Below, piece by piece: positions 1-8,907 of a DNA stretch of 12,238 nucleotides. How positions within the stretch are numbered: position 1 is the first letter of the stretch; each line of letters begins with the position of its first letter. The notes below the pieces were generated by a model. That model ran no database searches. It worked only from the letters and a program-made list of their open reading frames with translations, and was not told the origin of the DNA. The DNA is taken from contig BCJJ01000124.1 of the NCBI GenBank assembly GCA_039545355.1, positions 1 to 12,238 of the forward strand, read 5' to 3'. The stretch is from Trichosporon coremiiforme (lineage: Eukaryota; Basidiomycota; Tremellomycetes; Trichosporonales; Trichosporonaceae). The translations under genes were made by a program, and so were the position numbers.

Positions 1-93
1 TGCATGAGTTATGGATCAGAACATGAGCCACGGCGAGGTTGACGATGACGGGACCGTGCGCATCCGTTCGACTTAACCTGTGACCCTAGTTTA
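1..93 (+). repeat. Left terminal inverted repeat (multi-block)
   Basis: The first 12 bases, TGCATGAGTTAT, are the exact reverse complement of the last 12 bases of the window. Positions 65-93, starting CGTTCGACTTAACCTG, are the exact reverse complement of 12148-12176, a 29/29 match. The spacer between the blocks is diverged, with one further short match: GCGAGGTTGAC at 33-43 against GCGAGGTCGAC in the right copy. Similarity stops abruptly after 93. A conserved outer tip, a diverged spacer and a conserved inner block resemble transposase-binding ends. The TG...CA termini recall elements moved by integrase-like recombinases, but that is only suggestive. The superfamily is not identified. Confidence 0.8.
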
Positions 94-125
94 TCCCTAA
101 GGTTATCTACGAGAACTGTGTACCC

Positions 126-612
126 ATGGAGTCCATCTCGAAGGGCGCGACCCACGAGCAGTAACAAGACAAGCATGCTGAGCTGGGGTACGGAAAGGGC
201 CTCCCTGGACCAGGACCTCAGGCCACCAATGCTGGCCTCTTGTACCCGCTCAGCGAGGACCCCTGGACCGTCACGACAGCGCACCGCCTCTACCTCCTGC
301 CGCCCATGATCGACATGTACGTCGTCATCACCCTCCACTAGTGGTGGTGGTGCGTGACACTCGTACGTCGATATCTTTGGATTCTCGGCTGGCCTGTGGT
401 CGTGTGGGTGGAGAGCGCCGAGGTCGTCGCCATGTTCCTCGAAGACGCGCTGGAGACGGTCAGCACCAACGGGAATGGCCCTGAATTCTACGCCGCGCGC
501 GGGCATCAGCCTGCGGCACCCGGCGGTAAGGACGAGAAAATGCACACCGTCGCCAGGTCCAGCCTTCATCGCCAAGCTCGGTGACGACAAGATCACCATC
601 GTCCTCGCCAAC
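126..612 (+). pseudogene. Broken coding run A, unidentified protein
   Basis: A coding-like plus-strand reading starts at an ATG at 126 and stays in one frame to about 555, but it is broken by a TAA at 162-164 and a TAG at 339-341. A frame change then leads to a short run ending FIAKLGDDKITIVLAN before a TAA at 610-612. The translation between the breaks has the composition of a real protein, for example TNAGLLYPLSEDPWTV and VVAMFLEDALETVS, rather than of an antisense shadow. The final run loosely resembles the (G)HxG...DxxxxIVVLAN strand of beta-lactamase-related hydrolases; this is weak. I do not recognise the family. No intron with good signals removes the stops while keeping the better frame, so decay is the simplest reading. 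Confidence 0.35.
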
Positions 613-689
613 TAATCAAGTACGAGCCAGCATTCGCGCAGGACCGGTGGAGACTTCAACTCGCTGCTGATGCTCCGCACTAGGCGCGC

Positions 690-1232
690 GTCGCAGCCTA
701 TTTCGCCTACCTCATCGAATTTGGCTATCCGCATGACAAGGAGTCACTCAAAAGGATGCGTGCTTTCGGTGAGGCGGCAGTACCCCAGTCTGTCCGCGAC
801 GAGCTGAAGCGCGCAAGGCGGATCGTGCAGGAACGAGAGCACGTTCTCTACTCCAGTGCGGGGGCTCGCGGATCCAAGATCGGCATGAGTTCGGAGCAAG
901 CAAAGCTCGTCGCCGCCGAAACGTACGCCTCAAGCGAGAAACCTATCGGCTCCAAGTCGGTCAACGGCGCCCACGATCCTCGCCGTCTCGCGCATTTCGA
1001 CCGTCTCCTCGCCGAGCAGCAAGACATTCTTGATCGCAACCTTCCCAACGCACATCATGCGTGTCGCACTGATGGCTAATCTGTCGAGCGCTGGAAAGAC
1101 TGGTTCATGCGCCTCGATGAGGGGCAGCAGGTCCTGGCGTCTGCTCGCAGGACAGGCAAGGGCGGCGAGAACGACGGCAGGGTATTCGTCGAGTGGCGCA
1201 ATGCCAACTCCGGAACGGGGTGGCAGCACTCT
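690..1232 (+). pseudogene. Broken coding run B, unidentified helical protein
   Basis: The frame is the same as the main frame of the run before it. It is open from about 690 to a TAA at 1077-1079 and continues after that stop with a segment containing VERWKDWFMRLDEG up to about 1232. The residues are charged and helix-rich (EFGYPHDKESLKRMRAFGE, then a K/R/E-rich stretch), as expected of a soluble or nucleic-acid-associated protein. Around 1030-1060 another frame reads more naturally, suggesting a frameshift near the stop. No catalytic motif or known domain is visible. It could be the middle of the same ancient gene as the flanking runs. A host gene and a transposase are both possible and neither is supported by a motif. 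Confidence 0.35.
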
Positions 1233-1402
1233 GCCGCCAGTCGATGCGCTCTCTGCCGTCCTCATCGAGACCGAATATGTGCCCAACGACATCAGCGCTG
1301 TCGAGTGCGGTGACTGCGGGCAAGTCGCCACCGGTTCGCGTGCCAGAGCTTCCGGTTAGATTAAGCATAACTGCAATGTTCACCTCACCGCCTCTGACAA
1401 CG

Positions 1403-1704
1403 ACCAATCGAGCACGACCCCGTCGGAAGATGCACTGGACACACAGGTGCAGGCAAGAAGTGCCCGGCTGAGCACGTTCGACGTGGTCTCGACGAGCTTA
1501 TGGTAAACTTTGCCGGCGCCGCGGTCCAGCACGAATGCTTCACCAACATTGTGTCCCAACTCCCTTCTGCTGTGATTCCCACCCGTCGTTGTCCAGAAGG
1601 ACTCGACAAATCAGTTCAAGCTCGCGAACGCGATCGGTATCGCGCTCCTCAACGGCCGCAACTCGAGCAGTACGGCTCTCTCGGCGTGCACGGTAGCTTG
1701 ACGT
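1403..1704 (+). pseudogene. Broken coding run C, unidentified protein
   Basis: A coding-like segment passes through GLDELMVNFAGAAVQHECF at about 1485-1541 and continues to about 1605. It then jumps one frame into QFKLANAIGIALLNGRN at about 1612-1662, with a stop near 1704. The jump within a continuous protein-like stretch points to an indel. The main frame agrees with the two preceding runs, which supports one long decayed plus-strand gene over roughly 126-1704. No family is recognised. Antisense frames of similar length exist, but their composition (R/S/P-rich) looks like shadow. Confidence 0.3.
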
Positions 1705-1735
1705 AGTACCTGGGCTAGCGACGGACTTTTCTGGC

Positions 1736-2341
1736 ATGCACGAGTGTAACAAGAGCGACAGCGCAAACACCCGACCGTACCACGCCGGCAACCATGAGTG
1801 CGTCAGCAGCTCGGGCCAGAAATTCCTTCCGCAGTCGACCTGTACTCGTAGCAAGAGTTCGAGCTGCGGGCGCCAGGCCAAAGGCCTCAGGAAGCTCGGC
1901 AACTTCAACTTCCACGACCTGACTCCAACGATAAAAGAATGGGCGTGGGCGCCTTTCATTTCCGCGAGTGATCCTCTGAAGGTCAAGGCCAAGCTCTTCT
2001 GCAAGCCAAGGACCGCAGCCTTGTTCCCCCCGCACTCTATCATCGCCATCATTCGGACATCCCACGTCCGATCAGCGGTCTAACAAGGCGGTGCCGGTGA
2101 AGCCGAACCAGGAGGAAGCCGAGAGACAAGAGGCTTTGAGCGGGAACGCCGAGGCAGGCGGAAGTGGGACTGGCGATTCGGAAGCGAGCTCTTCGCCGAC
2201 CATATCGAGCAGGAAGCTAATAAGTACCAGAGGCGTCTCCCTCCACAACTTACCTCCAAGATCACGGCATGGACTCGGACGTCGTCTGTCTCGACAGCCG
2301 ACTTGCTGAGCGTTATGGCCGAGCTGCTCTCCGGTTCCTAG
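1736..2341 (+). pseudogene. Broken coding run D, unidentified protein
   Basis: A single frame reads from about 1736 to a TAG at 2339-2341, interrupted by a TAA at 2081-2083. Protein-like parts include FHDLTPTIKEWAWAPF at about 1912-1959 and ELFADHIEQEANKYQRRL at about 2189-2242. The second part is charged and helical. There is no recognisable domain, signal peptide or membrane segment. The CTAACAAG at 2080-2087 looks like a branch point followed closely by an acceptor, so part of the break might be an intron, but I found no convincing donor. The function is unknown. Confidence 0.28.
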
Positions 2342-2430
2342 AACCCATCTATCGCATCAGGGAGATCCCTCAACGGTCACGAAATTCTCCAACCAGGCAG
2401 CAGCGGCGGCCGGATGAATAATTTCACAGA

Positions 2431-2703
2431 GCGGCAGCGTCCTTGGCCGTGATCATTCGCCTCCAGAAGTCTAAATTCGACAAGGAGGGCGCAACCACTG
2501 CACTGCTTGACTTTGCGGAGTCTTGGCCGGAGACCAGATGGACACTTCCTCATGCAACCCAACCCCGAACGAGTCTAAGTACTCGTCCGGTAAAACCACG
2601 GATAACCAAATGTCACCGCCGCGCCCACTAACCAACTAACCAGGCACCATCAGGCACGCCCAGGCACGCTGCAATCGACCTGATCCTTGAACGCTACTCG
2701 TAG
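2431..2703 (+). pseudogene. Coding run E with a possible intron; unidentified gene 3' end
   Basis: An open frame from about 2431 carries VIIRLQKSKFDKEG and LLDFAESWPETRW, which look like genuine protein. At 2590-2643 there is a plausible 54-nt intron: it starts GTAAAA, has two CTAAC branch candidates near its end and finishes CAG. Removing it keeps the frame and leads through HAAIDLILERYS to a TAG at 2701-2703. This could be the last two exons of a gene whose upstream part is broken, or of a gene I cannot reconstruct. No family is recognised. Confidence 0.3.
2641..2670. repeat. Short tandem repeat, 10-bp unit, three copies
   Basis: CAGGCAC recurs at 2641, 2651 and 2661, exactly 10 bp apart, with variable last three bases. 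It directly follows a doubled CTAACCA. It overlaps the proposed acceptor of the preceding intron. The array is small and could simply be simple-sequence drift. Confidence 0.5.
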
Positions 2704-3280
2704 ACATCCGCGCGGTATTACACGCCCCACATGCCGCCGAGACCCCCACAAAGGCCGACGACGCGCAGATGCGTACGGCGCTGACCGAGCTGCTTGCGCC
2801 GAGCAGGCCGGTGGCGCTGCACTGCTCCGTGCCTGGGCGGAATCGGGGACCACGGCACCGGGGCGGACCCGGGGTGGGAGGCTTGTGCAGAGTTAGCTCG
2901 GGCAGGCGAAGTTTGTTGTCGTGGGCTGCGGAGGTCGGGCCAACTGGGAGGAGTAGCGAACTCTTGGCCGACTTTCCTGGGGTACCTCGTCGGTGCGCCG
3001 CGCGCGCCTCGCGGCTTTGGCGACGCCACGACCGGCATTTACATGTCACGCTGGGACCACAGTCCTGGAACGCGACTTCATTAAGACTTCACTCTGATGT
3101 CGTTACAGCGATACTCGGCGGTGCTGACGATCCTGAGGAATGTCGCCCTCGGCGCAGCGGGTGACTCGGGCAATTGTGGGGTACGTGCTTCGCCCACTCG
3201 GCGGTCGTGTGCAGCGTGCGTGGGCCTGCTTGTGGAGGACAGGCTCCCCGCAAGCGACGGTGAAGCCACTACGCGAGCTT
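2704..3280. other. No gene identified; scattered open frames only
   Basis: Several overlapping frames of 60-130 codons are open on both strands, as expected in GC-rich DNA. A few stretches read like protein, such as QMRTALTELLAPSRPVALH at about 2766-2822, but none begins or ends convincingly and none shows a motif. No repeat, RNA gene or transposon signature is visible. It probably continues the decayed zone to its left. Confidence 0.4.
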
Positions 3281-3664
3281 AAACAAGAAGATTAGACATA
3301 TCAAAGGCACGATTGATCTCTGCGCCCTATCAAAAGCGCCCAGCCGCGCTTGATCAGTTGAAGGACTGCATTGTACCTTGGAGCAGGGGAGGTTAGTGCG
3401 CGAACTCACCCAAAGCGACCAACAAGCTCAGGGCTCTCGTAATCCGCCCCGCACGACGCGCCAGAGATAACGACAGGCCGCGTCCCGGATCACACAATGA
3501 ATTATCATGTGGCGCCCGTCCCGCGCCCTGAACGATGATGTACGACACACACTCGTACCTGGATGAATGCCGGTCATGTCCTGCACGTTCCTGGTCTACT
3601 GGAAGGGGGAGTAAAAGTACATAAAGTACACACGCTTCGGCATGTCGAGCAACCACGCCCCGAC
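3281..3664 (+). promoter_or_regulatory. Upstream region of the serine hydrolase gene
   Basis: This is the noncoding interval before the signal-peptide ATG at 3665. A small direct repeat, AAAGTAC, lies at 3614-3620 and 3623-3629; the second copy is within CATAAAG, which could serve as a weak TATA-like element about 40 bp before the ATG. The hydrolase frame stays open upstream to an ATG at 3563, but those 34 codons would put charged and His-rich residues before the signal peptide and are judged 5' leader. Confidence 0.35.
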
Positions 3665-5224
3665 ATGCTGTTCAGCCTCGTCACCCTCCTCCCGCTGCTG
3701 GCCGCGGGCCAGCTCGTCCCCAACGAGATCGTCGCCAAGATCGACGACATCCGCAAGACATGGGGCATCCCCGGCGTCGGCGTCAGTGTTGTCTCGGGCA
3801 ACGAGACGCAGCTGATCACGCTCGGCAACGCGACGGCCACGGAGCCTGTTACAGAGGACAACCTCTTCGTCCTCGGCAGCTGCACCAAGGCAATGACCAA
3901 CTACGCCCTGGCGCGTCTCTTGGCCGATCCGAATGTCAAGGACTGCAAGGGTGCCCCGATCACGTGGAGGACGCGCATCGCCGACATCCTCCCCAAGCAG
4001 GACTGGAAGCTCGCCGACAAGTATGCCGAGCAGAACATCCAGATCATCGACCTGTCCTCGATGACCTCTGGCATCGTCTCAAATGATGGTGCCATCGAGG
4101 ACATTCCCGCCCGCGACACTGTGCGCAACATGCGCAACTTCAAGATGAAGACGTTCCGCGCCGGGTACCAGTATGCCAACCTCGGATACATCGTACTCCA
4201 GGACGTCATCGAGACACTCTCCGGCAAGCCGTACCAGGACTACATGGCCGACATGTTTGGCGACTGGGGTCTGACCGGGGCCACTTTCAACTTTACAGAG
4301 GCGCTGCAGAGGAACGTCGTCACGGGCCACTACCACACGCGCGACGCGACCAAGTGTCCCGGGTCCACGTGGCCGAACGTGAACCCGGGATGCGTGGGTA
4401 AGGTGAACGAACTCCGCCAGTGGATCACCACGGACGGCTTTGGCAACGCGGCCGAGGGCGGAGCGGTGATGCCGCTAAACCAGATCCAACATTTCCAGCG
4501 CCATGTCCTCCAGCAGCCGCTCGACAAGCTCGTAATCCCCTTGGGATTCAGCGACCCCTTCTCCACCGAAACGATCTACGGCCTGGGCCTTCAGAGTTAC
4601 CTGTACAAGGGCGTCAAACTCCTTGGCCACAACGGCGCAATGCCCGGCCACACGTCGCAGATCTACCACGCGCCCGACCGCAAGGTCAGTGTCGCCGTGG
4701 TGGTCAACGACTCGGAGTGGTCCTCCCAGCTGCTTGCGATCATGTACACTGTCTTTGAGCAGGTGCTCGGTCTCGAGAAAGCCGACTGGGCGCGTATGGT
4801 CTTTGACCGGACAACGCAGTCGCAGCTCCCGCCGCGCATCAACGGCAAGGGTCCCCCTGTTACGGGCAAGTTCTACAACAAGGGCTACCCCGTCCTCGAC
4901 TTCGGGGCACCCAACCCCGAGGTCGTGGCGAGCCTGCCCTCCTTCGTCTCCAACGTTAGTGCGACCGAGGCCAAGATGCCCAAGTCCATCTTCACGCACT
5001 CTGTCATTCTTACTGCTGTCGATCCGCCGTACTACAACTGGACGCTCGCCATGGACCGGTACGACCCCCCTCTCATCGGACCGCGGTCGACCACCGGCCC
5101 CGCCGTCGTCACCGACAAGGGTATCGGCATGTTTGGCTACTTTGCCACGGCCAATGTGGACATCAACGAGCCGACAGTGGAGGACGTGGAGAACAAGGCC
5201 GAGGTGTGGTTCAAGCGGTGTTAG
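3665..5224 (+). CDS. Secreted beta-lactamase-related serine hydrolase (class C / family S12 fold)
   Basis: This is an intact, intronless gene of 519 residues. Residues 1-16 (MLFSLVTLLPLLAAGQ) form a typical signal peptide, which is why the start at 3665 is preferred over 3563. The penicillin-binding/class C fold is shown by the nucleophile motif S72-C-T-K75, the Y170-A-N172 motif within GYQYANLGY, the SMTSGI loop at 132-137 and the H322-N-G324 motif before GHTSQIYHAPDRK. A further 120 or so residues follow as a C-terminal extension, ending in Cys519. Sequons at 46, 55, 209, 430, 348 and 458 suggest N-glycosylation in the secretory pathway. Family members are esterases, amidases or D-peptidases, and the substrate cannot be read from sequence. 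Antibiotic resistance should not be inferred. The gene converges on the broken F-box-like gene downstream. Confidence 0.9.
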   Translation: MLFSLVTLLPLLAAGQLVPNEIVAKIDDIRKTWGIPGVGVSVVSGNETQLITLGNATATEPVTEDNLFVLGSCTKAMTNYALARLLADPNVKDCKGAPITWRTRIADILPKQDWKLADKYAEQNIQIIDLSSMTSGIVSNDGAIEDIPARDTVRNMRNFKMKTFRAGYQYANLGYIVLQDVIETLSGKPYQDYMADMFGDWGLTGATFNFTEALQRNVVTGHYHTRDATKCPGSTWPNVNPGCVGKVNELRQWITTDGFGNAAEGGAVMPLNQIQHFQRHVLQQPLDKLVIPLGFSDPFSTETIYGLGLQSYLYKGVKLLGHNGAMPGHTSQIYHAPDRKVSVAVVVNDSEWSSQLLAIMYTVFEQVLGLEKADWARMVFDRTTQSQLPPRINGKGPPVTGKFYNKGYPVLDFGAPNPEVVASLPSFVSNVSATEAKMPKSIFTHSVILTAVDPPYYNWTLAMDRYDPPLIGPRSTTGPAVVTDKGIGMFGYFATANVDINEPTVEDVENKAEVWFKRC

Positions 5225-5269
5225 AATATATGCATGTATCGGTACTAAGTCTGGCCAACTCGCCCACAC

Positions 5270-6119
5270 GCATACTCGTCGGAAACGAAACAGTCCTCGG
5301 GCAAAGCGGCGCGGCGGAGCTGTCGGTGTGCCAGTGTGCCTGGTCGGCCAACGTCGATGCCCACGACGGTGACAGGGCTGAACTGATCGCGCCGAGGTAT
5401 GCGGCGAGCCGCGCGCAATGGGTGCAAGGTCGATCGGTGCCTGAACGCCCTTGCCGCGGCGGAAGGTGACGATGAGCTCGGGAAAACTCTCCTTGAGGGT
5501 GAGGGGGAGGCGCAAGCGGAGTGCGTCAGCGTGCGGCCGAAGTCGTTGCCTGAAGGGTGGCAGTCAATCGATGGTGGTGACGATCTGACGCAGGTTGCTG
5601 TCGAGCATCACGCTTTGCAGTGAACGATGGTTTGTGCCAGACTGGGCAAATATACGGGAGGGCATGAACGTGGAGGTGGTGCGAGACGTCATTGTTCAGC
5701 GGGCATCCCATATGAACTGACCAAAGTCGGAGCCAGACCCGGAGGCGATGAGGAACCTGTGAGCTGGGGCTTGAGCCACCTCCACGGGTGAGGGATGTCG
5801 AGGATTTGAGGTTCCGGCTCACATCGAGCAGGTCGTCTGGGCAAGGAGCCAGGTTGTGGATGGGATTCGAGCAGTAGGCTTCAGAAGGATTTTGATGCCC
5901 GGGGTACAGGTGGTAGGCGTCGTCAAAGCTTTTGACGTGAAGTTCAACTGGGTGCTCATCGGAAGTGCCAAAAACCAAGTAGCTCGGAAGGATCTAATCC
6001 GCGCTGCGACCCCATCCCCGACACACGTTGCGAGCCGATGCCACACTCAGTAGCAACATGTGGCCCCAGACATAATCGACAACGTGAGGGAACGCCAGGT
6101 GGTCGATCGATGTCATCAT
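5270..6119 (-). pseudogene. Broken gene with F-box-like N-terminus
   Basis: Reading from an ATG at 6119 gives IDHLAFPHVVDYVWGH and then SARNVCRGW, matching the pattern of an F-box (L-x-x-P ... hydrophobic helix ... V-C-R-x-W), by which such proteins bind Skp1 in SCF ubiquitin ligases. After 41 codons the frame meets TAG at 5996-5994. It then continues open in the same frame for about 155 codons (VFGTSDEHPVELHVKSFDD, DAYHLYPGHQNP), as a coherent protein. Further on, the better reading moves to other frames (ILDIPHPWRWLKP; VMLDSNLRQIVTTID ending in a stop; TLKESFPELIVTFRRG), so indels have accumulated. Fungal genomes of this type often carry many divergent F-box genes, so loss of one is unremarkable. 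The F-box call is moderate; the decay is well supported unless the base calls are wrong. Confidence 0.5.
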
Positions 6120-6348
6120 TGCGGCTGAGTGGAAAGTGTTCTTTGTGAAATGGGATGCTGGTCGCAGGATGGCCACGGGTCCAAACAGAGCCCAAGATAC
6201 GTCGCTTCACCAGCGAGCTATCGTGAAAAGGTTTGTTAGTAGTGTCAGTTGCCCTTGCATGTCCACCGCCGGCTAGTATACTCACGTATCCTAGATTCGT
6301 TTGCATGACAACTGCTGAAAGTCTACTCTACACTGGTCGTCTAATCGT

Positions 6349-7861
6349 CTACTGGTCGTCAACCTTGAGCTCGGCGTCAATCTGCGAGAACTCCTCGAAG
6401 AAGACCTTGAACAGGTCAATGTAGTAGCGAATATCACCCGAGCCGCACGTCTCACGGATCGAGTGCATGGAGAGCTGGGGGATACCGATGTCGACGGTGC
6501 GGACGTGGGTCGAGAGGGCGGGGCCGACAGTGCTGCCGCAGGACGAGTCATTGCGGATCTCAAAGTCCTGGATGGGGACACCGGCGCGCTTCGCGATCTG
6601 GCGCAGCAGGAAGGAGGTCTGCGCGTTCGAGGTGTAGCGCTGGTTCGCGTTCGTCTTGATGACGACACCGCCGTTCAGCTTCGGGCTGTGGTTGGTCTCG
6701 TAGCGCGACTCGTAGTTGGGGTGGACAGCGTGCGCCATGTCAGCACTGATGAGGTACGAGTTGGCCAGGATCTGGTACTCGCCCTTGTCGGACGAGGGGA
6801 GGCGCGAGAGCATCTCGACGAACGAGGGGAGGAGGTTGGACTCGGCACCGTGGTTGCTGACACTGCCGACCTCCTCGTTGTCGAACAGGATAACGCAGCG
6901 GACGTTGGGCTCCTTGCTGTCCGAGGTGCCCTCGGCCTCGACCGCCTCGCAGAGACCTTCGATCGACGACCACGAGGTTCCGAGGTTGTCGAGACGAGGG
7001 GAGAAGATGAACTCGTTGTTCAGGCCGCCGACAGCAGAGGGCTGCGTGTCGTACAGGCAGAGCTCAAAGTCGTGAATGTCGTCGATGCTGCAACCCAGCT
7101 CGTCAGCCAGGACGGCGAGAAGCAGCGGGTGGTGGCGCTCCTCATTAGTCGTGGCGTCCGCACGGCCGTTTCCGTTATCCTTCTTCGCGTCGGGCTTGGG
7201 GGTGCCAGCACGCGAAGGGTTGTTGCTCGCGGGCTTGTTCAGCTGCTCGTTGACAAGGCCGAGGACGGGGAGGAACTCGGTCTCCTTGTTGAAGGTGAGC
7301 TTGTCGTTGACACCGCGGTCGAGGTGGATAGCGAGGGTCGGGATGCGGAGAATGGGACGATCAATCTTTACGAGCTTGGAAGTGAAGCCGCTCTTGGCAC
7401 CCGGGGTGTTGACGATCACACGACCAGCGAGCGAGAGGTCGCGGTCGAACCAGGTGTGCCAGAGACCACCGCCATAGAGCTCGCATCCGACCTGGAGGTA
7501 GCCCGCCTTCTGGCGCTTACTGATCGGGCGGACCTTGAGGCACGGCGAGTCAACGTGGCCAACAGCAAAGCTGACGGCGGTCGGAGCCGTACCCTTGGGA
7601 GGGAGCGTGAAGGCAACGAGGGACGACTGGTTGCGGGTGTAGAAGTACTTGCCACCGGGGGCGAGCGACGAGGACTGGGGGTTACGCTCCGAGACCTGCT
7701 GGAAGCCGGCCTTGGTCAGGCGCTGAACCAGATTGGCCACGGCGTGGAAGGGCGTCGGGGACGCAGTGACAAAGTCACAGAACCTGGCTGGTCAGTGGGA
7801 AAGCGCTGGATGCATGTACGTACTTGACGGCGTCTTTGGGAGCGGACATGGGGAGCTTCAT
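6349..7861 (-). CDS. Aspartyl aminopeptidase, peptidase family M18
   Basis: This zinc exopeptidase removes N-terminal Asp/Glu in the cytosol; yeast Ape4 is the model. There are two exons: 7861-7824 and 7783-6349. The intron, 7823-7784, is 40 nt, starts GTACGT, has a CTGAC branch site and ends CAG. The product is 490 residues, the usual family length. Splicing joins AVK to FCDFVTASPTPFHAV, the conserved M18 N-terminus. Metal and catalytic residues are all present: H89 in GHVDSP, D278 in SPRLDNLG, E316/E317 in FDNEEVGS, D361 in SADMAHA and H453 in SMHSIRE. A low-complexity N/P/K-rich insert at about 195-230 is the only odd part. A second in-frame ATG at 7849 (MSAPKDAVK) could be the true start. 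The gene diverges from the S17 gene and shares its promoter. Confidence 0.96.
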
Positions 7862-8184
7862 GATGACGAGGAGGCAGCGGGGACAGCTTGGAAGCTTATG
7901 TAGGCACCAACCGAGCTGCGATAGTGGGTGTGTGTGATGGCCGTGAGCCGTGACGCACTAGACGCGCCTGGGTCGCCGCTTTCACCGTGCCTCAGATTAA
8001 GACACCACGTGGTTTCGGATTCACCCGCCGTCGATCCATGTGGAGATCGGTGCCACATCCAGCCGGGCGAAAATCAGGACGCGGCGTTTCGGCGAATTGG
8101 CCACACTCATGGACGCCAAAGTATCAATGTTCATGCTCAGCATAGCGATAGCACCTTCCTCACTCTTCAAGAACATCCAAAAAA
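7862..8184. promoter_or_regulatory. Divergent promoter between aminopeptidase and S17 genes, with a CACGTG box
   Basis: This 323-bp interval separates the two start codons and must serve both genes. It contains a 10-bp perfect palindrome, ACCACGTGGT, at 8004-8013, centred on the CACGTG box bound by bHLH factors such as Cbf1 in yeasts. GGGCGAAAA at 8067-8075 resembles the reverse of an E2F-like TTTTCGCCC site; this is weak. The S17 start lies in a purine-rich context (six or more A before ATGG), favourable for translation. No clear TATA box was seen. Confidence 0.5.
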
Positions 8185-8907
8185 ATGGTGAGTGCACGCG
8201 CGACACGCACTGCTACTGGAACCGCTGCTGACGCTGTGCGCTCTCTTCTCGATGCCGACGCTGTTCCGCTTTGTTTCGTCTCGCTGGTCGCTCTCGTCAT
8301 GATCTTTGGTGGAAATCTGCTGGGCTTGGATGATTTTGCGCGTTTCGACTACAGGGCCGTGTCAGGACTAAGACCGTCAAGCGCGCTTCTCGCGTTCTCA
8401 TCGAGAAGTACTACCCTCGTCTTACCCTCGACTTCCAGTGAGTCGAGAATTGGGATCTGAGATGGACATTGGGAGTTGAAGGAAGTTGGACTAAATTTTC
8501 GACTGCTTCGGTGTCTCTCCCGATCCCGTTAAGAATGCGCAGAACGCGCGCTGACAATCAGCACCAACAAGCGTCTCCTCGATGAGGTCGCCCAGGTCCC
8601 CTCCAAGCGTCTTCGCAACAAGATCGCTGGCTTCACCACCCACCTGATGAAGCGTATCCAGAAGGGCCCCGTCCGTGGTATCTCCTTCCGTCTCCAGGAG
8701 GAGGAGCGTGAGCGCAAGGACCAGTACGTTCCCGACGTCTCTGCCCTGGCCGTCTCCGCCGAGACTCCCCTCGACGTCGACCCCGAGACCAAGGACCTCC
8801 TCCGCTCCCTCGGCCTCGACTCCCTCCCCGTCAACGTCGTCAACGTCTCGGCCTTCCAGCCCCGCGAGCGCAAGGGCCGCTACGTCCCCGGTGCCGGCAA
8901 GCAGTAA
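8185..8907 (+). CDS. RPS17: 40S ribosomal protein S17 (eS17)
   Basis: This is a structural protein of the small ribosomal subunit. There are three exons: 8185-8187, 8355-8437 and 8562-8907. The first coding exon is the ATG alone. Introns are 8188-8354 (167 nt) and 8438-8561 (124 nt), both GTGAGT to CAG/ACAG, the second with CTGAC just before the acceptor. The 143-residue product matches eS17 throughout: [28 protein letters not shown] across the second junction, [27 protein letters not shown] and [14 protein letters not shown]. The C-terminal part ([14 protein letters not shown]) is more variable, as is usual. The long introns contrast with the tiny ones in neighbouring genes, a common feature of fungal ribosomal-protein genes. 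Third codon positions are strongly C/G, consistent with high expression. Confidence 0.97.

Noticed and set aside
95..100. CCCTAA next to the left repeat, and again near 10954, as telomere sequence
   Set aside because: Single hexamers with no tandem array do not make a telomere.
92..108. TAGGGATAA on the minus strand, half of the I-SceI homing site
   Set aside because: Only nine bases match and the other half-site is absent, so it is a coincidence.
9..611. Minus-strand open frame of 200 codons at the left edge
   Set aside because: It has no motif and runs into the terminal repeat. The opposite strand reads more like protein despite its stops.
559..612. FIAKLGDDKITIVLAN as a remnant of a second serine hydrolase
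   Set aside because: The resemblance is to one strand motif only. No SxxK or YxN motif is found in the preceding broken frames, so it is kept only as a remark.
3563..3664. Upstream ATG giving a 553-residue hydrolase
   Set aside because: It would bury the clear signal peptide behind 34 charged, His-rich residues.
4475..5515. Minus-strand open frame of 346 codons over the hydrolase 3' half
   Set aside because: Most of it is the antisense shadow of the hydrolase. Only its first part, outside that gene, may overlap the broken F-box-like gene.
6463..7827. Plus-strand open frame of 454 codons across the aminopeptidase gene
   Set aside because: It is antisense to a conserved M18 enzyme with all catalytic residues. 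Its V/D/E/R/L-rich composition is the usual mirror of GC-biased codons.
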